Source: an uncultured Flavobacteriia bacterium
GTDB taxonomy: Bacteria > Bacteroidota > Bacteroidia > Flavobacteriales_D > Crocinitomicaceae
DNA length: 12,081 bases
Direction of reading: 5' to 3'
Assembly: GCA_903887095.1 (NCBI GenBank)
Contig: CAISOQ010000399.1
Coordinates: forward strand, 1-12,081
The notes under the pieces were generated by a model. It was not told where the DNA came from and did no database searches. It saw only the letters and a list, made by a program, of their open reading frames with translations. Below are positions 1 to 6,943 of the stretch, piece by piece (the stretch's first letter is position 1; every line of letters begins with the position of its first letter). The translations under genes and the position numbers were made by a program.

Positions 1-480
1 ATCAATCGTGCAATTAAAGAGTGTAGTGGAGATTATCTTATAATTCAAGACGCTGATTTGGAATATGATCCAACTGAGTACAATTTACTTTTGAAGCCTG
101 TTTTTATGGACGATGCTGATGTAGTTTATGGTTCGCGCTTTGTTGGTCATCATCCACACCGCATTTTATTTTTCTGGCATTCAATTGGAAATAAATTTTT
201 GACCACTTTGTCCAACATAATGACGAATCTTAATTTGACAGATATGGAAACATGCTACAAATTAATTCGAAGTTCTATGGCCAAGCAAATAACTATTACG
301 GAAAGTAGATTTGGCATTGAGCCTGAAATCACGGCTAAATTAGCGCGAATCCCAAACGTAAGAATTTACGAAGTAGGAATATCCTATTATGGAAGGACTT
401 ATGAGGAGGGCAAGAAAATAGGCTGGAAAGACGGATTCCGAGCAATTTATTGCATTTTTAAATTCAAATTTGTGAAATAG
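1..480 (+). CDS. Family 2 glycosyltransferase, polyprenyl-phosphate mannosyltransferase-like (5' truncated)
   Basis: The frame is open from the first base of the window and ends at TAG 478-480, giving 159 residues; the start lies upstream. The visible part begins inside the GT-A catalytic domain: QDADLEYDP at residues 16-24 holds the DxD metal/nucleotide-sugar motif, followed by DADVVYGSRF and a C-terminal part resembling DPM1-type enzymes (METCYKLIR, GIEPEITAKLAR, YYGRTYEEGKKIGWKDG). Such enzymes move a sugar from a nucleotide donor to a polyprenyl phosphate, or build cell-surface glycans, at the inner face of the cytoplasmic membrane. Complete members are usually about 230-250 residues, so roughly 75-90 N-terminal residues are missing. 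No C-terminal membrane segment is seen, which fits the short soluble form. The donor and acceptor cannot be told from sequence. A bidirectional terminator follows directly. Confidence 0.88.
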   Translation: MNRAIKECSGDYLIIQDADLEYDPTEYNLLLKPVFMDDADVVYGSRFVGHHPHRILFFWHSIGNKFLTTLSNIMTNLNLTDMETCYKLIRSSMAKQITITESRFGIEPEITAKLARIPNVRIYEVGISYYGRTYEEGKKIGWKDGFRAIYCIFKFKFVK

Positions 481-482
481 AA

Positions 483-502
483 AAGGAGGCTGACGCCTCC
501 TT
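483..502. terminator. Bidirectional hairpin terminator between glycosyltransferase and queA
   Basis: A perfect 8-bp stem, AAGGAGGC (483-490) and GCCTCCTT (495-502), closes a TGAC tetraloop. A T-rich stretch follows on the plus strand (505-509, then 513-517), and AAAA at 481-484 supplies the T-run for minus-strand transcription. It lies 3 nt after the glycosyltransferase stop and 25 nt beyond the queA stop, so it can end transcription from both converging genes. Confidence 0.85.
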
Positions 503-526
503 CATTTTTATGGTTTTTCTACTTTT

Positions 527-1585
527 TTAGAGAATAAGCATAGCATCTCCGTAAGAATAGAACTTATATTTCTGCTCTACCGCCTGTCTATATGCCTCCA
601 TCATTAATTCATGACCAGCAAACGCAGAAATCATCATTAACAATGTTGAAAGTGGCGTGTGAAAATTAGTAACCATACAATCTGCCACACTGAAATCATA
701 TGGTGGGAAGATAAACTTGTTCGTCCAACCATCAAAGGGCTTCAAATATCCCTCCGTAGAAACGGAAGTTTCAATTGTTCGCATTGAAGTTGTTCCAATT
801 GCACAAACACGTTTTTTATTTGCCTTTGCTTCGTTAACTATTTCAGTGCATTTTTCTGGGATAATCACTTGTTCCGAATCCATTTTGTGCTTGGTCAAAT
901 CTTCAACTTCAACAGGACGAAAAGTACCAAGTCCAACATGAAGCGTAACTTCTGCAAAATTTATCCCCTTCAACTCTAAACGCTTCATAAGTTCACGAGA
1001 AAAGTGAAGTCCTGCAGTTGGAGCTGCTACTGCACCTTCAACCTTAGCAAAAATTGTTTGGTAGCGATCCTCGTCTTGCGCTTCAACTTCGCGCTTAATA
1101 TATTTTGGAAGTGGCGTCTCTCCTAACTCTGTGATTTTCGCTTTAAACTCTTCGTATGGACCGTCGAAAAGAAATCTCAACGTTCTTCCTCGAGAAGTTG
1201 TATTGTCAATTACTTCAGCAACGAGAGAATCATCATCCCCGAAATATAATTTGTTACCAATTCTGATTTTTCTCGCTGGATCAACTAATACATCCCAGAG
1301 TAAACTTTCTCTGTTCAATTCTCGAAGTAAAAAAACTTCAATTTTCGCACCTGTTTTTTCCTTGTTACCATACATTCTGGCAGGAAAAACTTTTGTGTTG
1401 TTCATGATCATTACGTCTCCATCACCGAAATAATCAATTATATCTTTGAATTGTCGGTGTTCAATTTTTCCAGAATCACGGTGCAATACCATCAATCGAG
1501 CTTCGTCTCTATTATCACTCGGGTACTCTGCAATCAGTTCTTCAGGAAGATCGAAACTGAAATCGGAAAGTTTCATTTTGCTCAT
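527..1585 (-). CDS. queA: S-adenosylmethionine:tRNA ribosyltransferase-isomerase
   Basis: QueA makes epoxyqueuosine in tRNA by transferring and isomerising the ribosyl part of S-adenosylmethionine onto 7-aminomethyl-7-deazaguanine at wobble position 34 of GUN-anticodon tRNAs; it is cytoplasmic. The 352-residue product has the family's usual length (about 340-350) and hallmark segments: EYPSDNRDEARLMVLHR near the N-terminus, MNNTKVFPARMYG, PLPKYIKREVEAQDEDRYQT, GAVAAPTAGLHFS, HVGLGTFRPVEVEDL, and near the C-terminus TNFHTPLSTLLMMISAFAG. The first ATG (1585) is used here; a second ATG three codons in (1576) would give MKLSDFSFDLPEEL, also a common family N-terminus, so the start is uncertain by three residues. 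The gene lies 67 nt downstream of truB and has its own promoter in that gap, so it can be expressed apart from the ftsX-truB operon. It ends at the hairpin at 483-502. Confidence 0.97.
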   Translation of the reverse strand: MSKMKLSDFSFDLPEELIAEYPSDNRDEARLMVLHRDSGKIEHRQFKDIIDYFGDGDVMIMNNTKVFPARMYGNKEKTGAKIEVFLLRELNRESLLWDVLVDPARKIRIGNKLYFGDDDSLVAEVIDNTTSRGRTLRFLFDGPYEEFKAKITELGETPLPKYIKREVEAQDEDRYQTIFAKVEGAVAAPTAGLHFSRELMKRLELKGINFAEVTLHVGLGTFRPVEVEDLTKHKMDSEQVIIPEKCTEIVNEAKANKKRVCAIGTTSMRTIETSVSTEGYLKPFDGWTNKFIFPPYDFSVADCMVTNFHTPLSTLLMMISAFAGHELMMEAYRQAVEQKYKFYSYGDAMLIL

Positions 1586-1617
1586 AGGGCTATTTATTTT
1601 TCTTTTGAAAAGGAGGG

Positions 1618-1648
1618 CAAAGATACAATTTCAAAGAGGCCTTGTCAA
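1618..1648 (-). promoter_or_regulatory. Bacteroidota-type promoter for queA
   Basis: On the minus strand a TTG (1648-1646, in context CTTGAC) is followed after 20 nt by TATCTTTG (1625-1618), a perfect match to the Bacteroidota -7 consensus TAnnTTTG with a -33 TTG at near-standard spacing. Transcription would start near 1610, leaving a leader of about 25 nt before the queA ATG. The element fits entirely in the gap between the truB stop and queA. Inferred from consensus only. Confidence 0.7.
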
Positions 1649-1652
1649 GTAC

Positions 1653-2342
1653 TTATTCTTCTTCTCTTCGAATAATCTCTATCCACTCTTCAACGGAACG
1701 TGCATTTTGCAGGTTAAAATCACCGGATGCTGTTCTTCTCAAGGCTACTAAAGTACCACCTGAACCAAGCATTATACCAAGGTCATGTGCAATTGAACGG
1801 ATGTAAGTGCCTTTTGAACAAGTAATTGAAAAATCAATTTCCGGAAATCGAGAATTGTCTAGTTGAAAATCAATTATTTCAACCATATTTGATTTCAATT
1901 CTATCGTTTTGCCTGCTCTGGCAAGATCATACGCCCGTTTACCATCAACTTGTTTGGCCGAAAAAATTGGGGGAACTTGAGCGATTTTTCCCAAAAATTT
2001 CAATCTGGCTTGTTCAATTTCTGTTTTACCAATGTGCTCTGTCGAAAATTCTTGGTCAAATTCAGTTTCCAAATCATAAGAGGGGGTAGTTTTTCCCAGG
2101 AGAATAGTTCCTGTGTATTGCTTTACACCTACCATGTATTCATCAATCTTTTTAGTATGCTTGCCAATGCAAAGAACCAGAAGTCCTGTTGCAAGTGGGT
2201 CGAGTGTGCCGGCATGACCAACCTTGATGTTTTTGACTTTCAAGCGCTGCTTGAGGTTCCAACGAATTTTATTTACGACATCAAAAGATGTCCATTGATA
2301 GGGTTTATCAACTAAAATGGTTACTCCTTCCTGAAAATTCAT
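1653..2342 (-). CDS. truB: tRNA pseudouridine(55) synthase
   Basis: TruB converts U55 of the tRNA T-loop to pseudouridine in the cytoplasm. The 229-residue protein carries the family start VTILVDKPYQWTSFDVVNKIR and the catalytic block VGHAGTLDPLATGLLVL (residues 41-57) with the nucleophilic aspartate at about position 48; QVPPIFSAKQVDGKRAYDLAR and CSKGTYIRSIAHDLG follow in the expected order. It is shorter than the E. coli enzyme (about 314 residues) because the C-terminal PUA-type domain is missing or very reduced, as in many Bacteroidota. The frame is open for 17 more codons upstream, but these lie within uppP and have no family character, so the ATG at 2342 is chosen. That ATG overlaps the uppP stop by one base (TGATG), pointing to translational coupling. 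The last residues are a run of glutamates (RREEE). Confidence 0.96.
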   Translation of the reverse strand: MNFQEGVTILVDKPYQWTSFDVVNKIRWNLKQRLKVKNIKVGHAGTLDPLATGLLVLCIGKHTKKIDEYMVGVKQYTGTILLGKTTPSYDLETEFDQEFSTEHIGKTEIEQARLKFLGKIAQVPPIFSAKQVDGKRAYDLARAGKTIELKSNMVEIIDFQLDNSRFPEIDFSITCSKGTYIRSIAHDLGIMLGSGGTLVALRRTASGDFNLQNARSVEEWIEIIRREEE

Positions 2343-3151
2343 CAGATTGTAAACAATAGTATGAGAATGACTCCAACAACAATTCTGTACCAACCCCAGA
2401 TTCTAAATCCAAACTTTTCGATCAGACTTATAAAAAAGCGAATGGCGACAATAGCAACAACAAAAGCAATTATATTTCCTAAAATAAAAATTAGCATGTT
2501 GTTCGTTGATGAAGAAATCATTTCGTAACCATGCATTTCTTGTCCTTTAAAATCCCAATCCTTTAGAAATAAAGAATAACACGTTACAGCGAGCATTGTA
2601 GGTACAGCCAAAAAGAAAGAAAATTCAGCCGCGAGTTTTCGTGTTAAACCTTGTTGCATACCACCGATTATAGAGGCCGCAGATCTACTCGTACCAGGCA
2701 TCATTGCCAAACATTGCCAGAAACCGATTGTCACAGCTTTACGAATGGTAACCGATTCTTCCGTTTCAATTGAAGGATTTTTAAATAATTTGTCGATAAA
2801 TAAAAGTACGATGCCACCTATAACAAGAACGATCGCAATTGGAATTGGCTTTTCTAGCACTGCTTCAATTTTGTCATCAAAGAGTTTTCCTAAAACAAGA
2901 GCCGGTAAAACTGCACACGCAAGTTTGATATAAAAATTCAGGTTTTTGAAATTGACAAACTTTTTCCAATACAATACGAGAACGGCCAAAATTGCTCCAA
3001 ATTGAATTGAAACTTGGAACATTTTGACAAACGAATCGCCTTGGGTTTCAAATGCAGTGCTTGTGAAAATCATGTGGGCGGTAGAAGAGACAGGTAAAAA
3101 TTCCGTCAATCCTTCTACGATAGCGAGGATGATCGCTTGTAAAATATCCAT
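2342..3151 (-). CDS. uppP: Undecaprenyl-diphosphatase
   Basis: UppP (BacA family) is an integral membrane enzyme that removes one phosphate from undecaprenyl diphosphate, regenerating the lipid carrier for peptidoglycan and other surface glycans; overproduction is classically linked to bacitracin resistance. The 269-residue protein is of usual length and largely hydrophobic with several membrane segments. The two signature motifs are present: VEGLTEFLPVSSTAHM (residues 12-27, with E13, E17, S22 and H26 matching the conserved acidic, serine and histidine positions) and PGTSRSAASIIGG (residues 152-164, with R156). It starts 4 nt after the DUF3098 stop and its TGA shares a base with the truB ATG, so it is inside a tightly packed operon. 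The family is clear and no key residue is missing. Confidence 0.97.
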   Translation of the reverse strand: MDILQAIILAIVEGLTEFLPVSSTAHMIFTSTAFETQGDSFVKMFQVSIQFGAILAVLVLYWKKFVNFKNLNFYIKLACAVLPALVLGKLFDDKIEAVLEKPIPIAIVLVIGGIVLLFIDKLFKNPSIETEESVTIRKAVTIGFWQCLAMMPGTSRSAASIIGGMQQGLTRKLAAEFSFFLAVPTMLAVTCYSLFLKDWDFKGQEMHGYEMISSSTNNMLIFILGNIIAFVVAIVAIRFFISLIEKFGFRIWGWYRIVVGVILILLFTI

Positions 3152-3155
3152 TGGA

Positions 3156-3434
3156 CTATTTTTTGGAAGAGCGCTTCATTATGGAATACAATATAACTAT
3201 GTATCCTGCAATAATTAGAATTGGTGAAAGTGTAATGCGCTGAAAGCTGAACAATTCATTTGCATCAAATTTACTTGGATCCTCTGATCCGCCACCAATC
3301 ATCAGTAAAAAACCTACCACATTGATTGCTAGTCCAATAAGTAACAAACGGTAATTTTGTGCTTTAAACCCAAAATGTGGATTTTCATCACTTCCTGTTA
3401 ATTCTGATCGCTTTGTTCCAATTTTTTCTTCCAT
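3156..3434 (-). CDS. DUF3098 small membrane protein
   Basis: This 92-residue protein has a charged N-terminal stretch and two predicted membrane segments (about residues 29-46, LLLIGLAINVVGFLLMIG, and 68-86, TLSPILIIAGYIVILYSIM) joined by a loop GGGSEDPSKFDANELFSFQR. The loop and the following RITLSPI are the recognisable features of DUF3098, a Bacteroidota family of unknown function usually found next to ftsX and uppP. The C-terminus is basic (KRSSKK), suggesting both ends are cytoplasmic. It lies 12 nt downstream of ftsX and 4 nt upstream of uppP, in the middle of the operon. The location suggests a role at the cell envelope, perhaps with FtsX, but the sequence itself does not show a function. 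Confidence 0.88.
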   Translation of the reverse strand: MEEKIGTKRSELTGSDENPHFGFKAQNYRLLLIGLAINVVGFLLMIGGGSEDPSKFDANELFSFQRITLSPILIIAGYIVILYSIMKRSSKK

Positions 3435-3446
3435 GATGCAGTAAAA

Positions 3447-4337
3447 TTAATACAAATCATCCAACTTCATTCTCAAATATTTATTCAGGGCGAACCACGT
3501 AGAAATAACCGTAATGAATATTCCCAAAACAAAGATAGAACCCAATAAAATTAGAAAACTCATCGGAGTAAATGTAATTTCTATGGATTCAAGCGTATTA
3601 TTCAATGCAAAAAACAAGGTCATTAACAACGCTAATCCAATGATTGAAGACACAACACCCTGAAAAATAGATTGTCTTAAAAAGGGCCCTCTGATGTATC
3701 CAGATGTTGCACCTACAAGTTGCATTGTTTTAATTGTGAACCTTTTGGAATAAAGAGATAATCGAATGGTATTGTTAATCATCGCCACAGCAACAATGAT
3801 TAAAAGAATGGCTACCACGAGAAAGAGAAAAACAAATTGTTTGAATCCCAGGTTCACTGTTTCAACGCTCGACTTATCATAATTCACTTCATCAATCTGA
3901 TCAGGATATGCATGTATTAAGGCTTGTTTGATTTTCAACATCCCCTCTTTTGTAGCGTAATCGGCTTTCGGTTTGAAACCAATCGTCGGAGGCAAAGGAT
4001 TGTCACCTTCAAATACACTTAGAATCTGATCAGCATTTTGATCGGCACCACTAAATTCTTCAATAGCTCTATCAGGTGAAACAAAAAACACATCACTGAA
4101 TTGCCCCCACGTTTTTAGCTCCTGCTCTATTTGCTTTATGTCCGCATCGTTCATTTCAGGTTTAAAAAACAAGTCGCCTTGCAACGATTCTTTTGCCTGC
4201 TTTTGAACATTGTCAAGGCCCAACACTCCTCCTAGAACAAGTCCAATCATAAACAACACCAAAGATATCCCCAAAACAGTGGAAACATAACTCGTTCTTA
4301 CACCGCGTTTACTGAATTTTTCTGCATTTGTACTCAT
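3447..4337 (-). CDS. ftsX: Cell division ABC-transporter-like permease FtsX
   Basis: FtsX is the membrane half of the FtsEX complex, which in other bacteria couples ATP hydrolysis by FtsE to control of peptidoglycan hydrolases at the septum. The protein (296 residues from ATG 4337) has the FtsX layout: a short cytoplasmic N-terminus, membrane segment at about 19-41, an extracytoplasmic domain of about 120 residues (LFFKPEMNDADIKQIEQEL, then YPDQIDEVNYD), a second segment at about 166-188, the conserved cytoplasmic stretch NNTIRLSLYSKRFTIKTMQLVGAT, then two more segments. An in-frame GTG two codons upstream (4343) is possible, but ATG is preferred. No ftsE lies next to it, unlike the enterobacterial ftsEX arrangement; in Bacteroidota ftsE is commonly elsewhere. 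It is the first gene of the ftsX - DUF3098 - uppP - truB operon; I could not identify its promoter with confidence. Confidence 0.93.
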   Translation of the reverse strand: MSTNAEKFSKRGVRTSYVSTVLGISLVLFMIGLVLGGVLGLDNVQKQAKESLQGDLFFKPEMNDADIKQIEQELKTWGQFSDVFFVSPDRAIEEFSGADQNADQILSVFEGDNPLPPTIGFKPKADYATKEGMLKIKQALIHAYPDQIDEVNYDKSSVETVNLGFKQFVFLFLVVAILLIIVAVAMINNTIRLSLYSKRFTIKTMQLVGATSGYIRGPFLRQSIFQGVVSSIIGLALLMTLFFALNNTLESIEITFTPMSFLILLGSIFVLGIFITVISTWFALNKYLRMKLDDLY

Positions 4338-4736
4338 CGACACGAAGTTAATGCATAAAGAAATTTACAATTCAATGGAACAAAAAAAATTAAACAACTT
4401 ATATTGTTAATAAGTGACTTGCGATCCCCTTTCAGATTATAAAATTTAAAAAAAGTTAAAAAAATCTTACCGCTGTAATTTACACTAAGGTTGTGCGTTA
4501 TAGAAATATACCGAGCAGAAGAAAGGGAACAAAAAGTATGGCATACAATTTGAAATCCCAACTGAAGTAAAGTTAGTTTTCATAAGTAGTAGTAGTTTAG
4601 GTTTTGGAAGGGGGGGACGAAAGTTTCCTCCTTTCAATTTTTTATGCGCTAATATTGACGTTAGAAAACCAATTTTTTGCCGTAAATTCGCAACATTCCA
4701 ACCACAGATTAACACTGTGGATTTTCAAAATTATTT
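4338..4736. other. Intergenic region between divergent ftsX and lepA
   Basis: About 400 bp separate the divergent starts. The region is AT-rich, with A/T runs at 4380-4395 and 4440-4465, a G7 run at 4610-4616, an AGT triplet repeat around 4586-4596, and an inverted repeat at 4702-4720. It must hold the promoters of both lepA and the ftsX operon, but no full -33/-7 pair at sensible spacing was found; the nearest plus-strand match is TAGGTTTT (4598-4605), one base short of the -7 consensus. Small open frames on the minus strand (for example 4485-4715) show no family features and are probably noncoding. A small RNA or long leader could exist here, but nothing shows it. Confidence 0.6.
4702..4720. 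repeat. Inverted repeat just upstream of lepA
   Basis: CCACAG (4702-4707) and CTGTGG (4715-4720) form a perfect 6-bp inverted repeat around the 7-nt spacer ATTAACA, ending 16 nt before the lepA ATG. It could form a hairpin in the leader close to the ribosome entry site, or be a dimeric protein-binding site. It lacks a T-run, so it is not a standard terminator. Confidence 0.45.
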
Positions 4737-6533
4737 ATGAAGCATATTCGAAATTTCTGTATCATCGCTCACATAGACCATGGGAAAAGCACATTGGCTG
4801 ACAGGTTGTTGCAAACAACTGGAACCATCTCAGACCGGGAAATGCAAGCGCAAGCGCTGGATGATATGGATTTGGAAAGAGAACGCGGGATCACGATCAA
4901 GAGTCACGCGATTCAAATGAATTATAAATTTGAGGGTCAGGATTATGTCCTCAATTTAATTGATACTCCGGGGCACGTAGATTTTTCTTACGAAGTTTCT
5001 CGTTCTATCGCTGCCTGCGAAGGTGCTTTATTGATTGTAGATGCTTCTCAAGGAATTGAAGCGCAAACTATCTCAAATTTATACCTCGCTTTGGAACATG
5101 ATTTGGAAATCATTCCAATTCTCAATAAAATGGACCTACCAGGTGCAATGCCTGAAGAGGTTACTGATCAAATTGTAGACCTCATTGGTTGCGATCCTTC
5201 GGATGTCATACCTGCCTCTGGAAAAACTGGACTTGGAGTAGATGAAATACTCAAAGCGGTGATTGATCGAATTCCATCTCCGAAAGGAAATGAAGATGAG
5301 CCTTTACAAGCGATGATCTTTGATTCCGTTTTCAATCCTTTCCGAGGAATAATTGCTTATTTCCGTGTTAAAAATGGTGTAATCAAAAAAGGGGACCGTG
5401 TTAAGTTTTTCAACACGGGAAAGGAATACAATGCAGATGAAATTGGAATTCTAAAAATGGACTTAAGTCCAAAAAAGGAAGTTCGCGCCGGGGACGTAGG
5501 ATACATCATCTCCGGTATTAAACAAGCAAATGAAGTAAAGGTTGGAGATACAATCACAAGTGCAAATAATCCGTGTGATTCCGCTATCAAAGGTTTTGAA
5601 GATGTAAAACCCATGGTGTTTGCGGGAATTTATCCAGTCGAAACGGATGACTATGAAGAGCTGAGGTACTCCATGGAAAAGTTGCAGTTGAACGATTCGT
5701 CATTGGTGTTTGAGCCAGAATCTTCCGCTGCATTAGGCTTTGGTTTCCGATGTGGATTCCTTGGAATGTTGCATATGGAGATTATTCAGGAGCGACTTGA
5801 ACGAGAGTTCAATATGACAGTTATTACAACCGTTCCCAACGTTTCTTATTTCTGCTACATGCGCAAAGATCCAGACAAGGCAATGATTGTAAACAATCCA
5901 TCAGAGTTACCTGATCCAGCTGGAATCGATCGCATTGAGGAGCCTTACATCAAAGCACAAGTCATCACAAAATCAGAATACATTGGTCAAATTATGAACC
6001 TATGCATTGAGAAAAGAGGTGAATTGAAAAACCAAGTATACCTTACTCAGGATCGAGTTGAAATTACATTTGAAATGCCTTTAGCTGAAATTGTATTTGA
6101 TTTTTACGATCGACTCAAATCCGTATCAAGAGGTTATGCATCATTTGATTACCATCCTATCGGCTATAAAGAATCAGATCTTATTCGTATGGATATGTTG
6201 TTGAACGGTGAACAACTTGATGCACTCTCCGCACTTGTTCACAGAAGTAACGCCTATGAACTCGGTAAAAAAATATGTGTCAAATTAAAAGAACTAATCC
6301 CTAGACAGCAATTCGAAATTCCTATTCAAGCTGCGATTGGCGCTAAGGTGATTGCAAGGGAAACCATAAAAGCGTTGCGTAAAGATGTAACAGCAAAATG
6401 TTATGGTGGAGATATCACGCGTAAACGTAAACTTCTGGAAAAACAAAAAGAAGGTAAGAAAAGAATGCGTCAGATAGGAAAAGTTGAAGTGCCTCAAGAG
6501 GCATTCATGGCTGTACTCAAATTGAACGATTAA
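4737..6533 (+). CDS. lepA: Elongation factor 4 (LepA), ribosome-associated GTPase
   Basis: LepA is a translational GTPase related to EF-G that binds the ribosome and affects elongation or initiation, especially under ionic or other stress. At 598 residues it has the family's usual length. The GTP-binding motifs are complete: G1 AHIDHGKST (11-19), the G2 region with RERGITIK (48-55), G3 DTPGH (76-80), G4 NKMD (130-133) and G5 SGKTG (161-165). EF-G-like domains follow (LGFGFRCGFLGMLHMEIIQERLEREF in the domain III region), and the LepA-specific C-terminal domain ends with the basic stretch DITRKRKLLEKQKEGKKRMR, which contacts rRNA and tRNA in known structures. The ATG at 4737 directly gives the conserved MKHIRNFCIIAHIDHGKST. 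It appears monocistronic: a 400-bp divergent gap lies upstream and a strong terminator downstream. Unlike in many proteobacteria, no signal peptidase gene (lepB) adjoins it. Confidence 0.98.
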   Translation: MKHIRNFCIIAHIDHGKSTLADRLLQTTGTISDREMQAQALDDMDLERERGITIKSHAIQMNYKFEGQDYVLNLIDTPGHVDFSYEVSRSIAACEGALLIVDASQGIEAQTISNLYLALEHDLEIIPILNKMDLPGAMPEEVTDQIVDLIGCDPSDVIPASGKTGLGVDEILKAVIDRIPSPKGNEDEPLQAMIFDSVFNPFRGIIAYFRVKNGVIKKGDRVKFFNTGKEYNADEIGILKMDLSPKKEVRAGDVGYIISGIKQANEVKVGDTITSANNPCDSAIKGFEDVKPMVFAGIYPVETDDYEELRYSMEKLQLNDSSLVFEPESSAALGFGFRCGFLGMLHMEIIQERLEREFNMTVITTVPNVSYFCYMRKDPDKAMIVNNPSELPDPAGIDRIEEPYIKAQVITKSEYIGQIMNLCIEKRGELKNQVYLTQDRVEITFEMPLAEIVFDFYDRLKSVSRGYASFDYHPIGYKESDLIRMDMLLNGEQLDALSALVHRSNAYELGKKICVKLKELIPRQQFEIPIQAAIGAKVIARETIKALRKDVTAKCYGGDITRKRKLLEKQKEGKKRMRQIGKVEVPQEAFMAVLKLND

Positions 6534-6556
6534 TTAAAATAGAATTTATATTTAAT

Positions 6557-6587
6557 AAAAAAGGCTCCATATAATGGAGCCTTTTTT
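6557..6587. terminator. Bidirectional terminator between lepA and the acidic-tail protein gene
   Basis: A perfect 14-bp stem, with A6 plus GGCTCCAT (6557-6570) pairing with ATGGAGCC plus T6 (6574-6587), closes a 3-nt ATA loop. The A6 and T6 flanks give a U-run after the hairpin in both directions. It starts 24 nt after the lepA stop and ends 4 nt from the stop of the convergent gene at 6591. Confidence 0.92.
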
Positions 6588-6590
6588 GTT

Positions 6591-6935
6591 TTAATCTTCA
6601 TCTTCGCCTGCATCTTCATCAGGCTTATCATAATCTTCCTCTTCTTCTTCATCGTCTGCATCAAGATCATCGTCTTTTACATCCAATTTATCGATATCTT
6701 CTTCAAAATCATCATCGTCTTCATCCACTGCCGCAGCCTTCGGTGCTACCTTATTGATTTTAACCAAATAAATCACTTCTTCCGTTTCCCACATCAATGC
6801 ATCCAATGTCTCGCCAGTTGGAGTTTTTATTGTTGTAAGATGATTGATGTATCCGTCAGGAAAATCTTTCAAGATTTGTTTCTTCTGATCAATCGTCAAT
6901 TTATCGTAACTGATAATAGCTCTTCTTTTCGACAT
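6591..6935 (-). CDS. Small protein with strongly acidic C-terminal tail, function unknown
   Basis: This 114-residue protein has two parts. Residues 1-70 look like a small folded domain: a basic start (MSKRRAIISYDKL), a likely helix (TIDQKKQILKDFPDGY), then probable strands (HLTTIKTPTGETLDALMWETEEVIYLVKINKV). Residues 71-114 are low-complexity acid: 31 of the last 44 residues are Asp or Glu, in an almost certainly disordered tail. No signal peptide or membrane segment is seen, so it should be cytoplasmic. The layout (small N-terminal domain plus polyacidic tail) resembles the RpoE/delta subunit of Bacillota RNA polymerase, but I see no sequence homology, so this is analogy only. I believe similar small proteins occur in other Flavobacteriia, but cannot name a family. 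The gene follows the 6944-7228 gene with an 8-nt gap, probably as one transcript, and ends at the terminator shared with lepA. Confidence 0.8.
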   Translation of the reverse strand: MSKRRAIISYDKLTIDQKKQILKDFPDGYINHLTTIKTPTGETLDALMWETEEVIYLVKINKVAPKAAAVDEDDDDFEEDIDKLDVKDDDLDADDEEEEEDYDKPDEDAGEDED

Positions 6936-6943
6936 ACTTCTAT

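Noticed and set aside
717..1751. Several plus-strand open frames of 74-101 codons opposite queA
   Set aside because: They lie antisense to a full-length, well-conserved queA, overlap each other and show no family features.
2343..2393. 17-codon N-terminal extension of truB
   Set aside because: It lies inside the uppP coding region and has no TruB-like sequence; the ATG at 2342 gives the conserved N-terminus and a TGATG stop-start overlap with uppP.
4485..4715. Minus-strand frame of 76 codons, and the overlapping one at 4334-4561, in the ftsX-lepA gap
   Set aside because: They overlap each other, have unusual composition for this genome, and show no domain or conserved pattern; probably chance open frames.
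4726..4733. Minus-strand TAATTTTG matching the -7 consensus
   Set aside because: It lies about 390 nt from ftsX with no -33 TTG at the right distance; likely a chance match in AT-rich DNA.
6594..6725. TCTTCATC-like near-repeats as a possible tandem repeat or CRISPR
   Set aside because: They are the codons for the Asp/Glu tail read on the other strand; no regular repeat-spacer structure is present.
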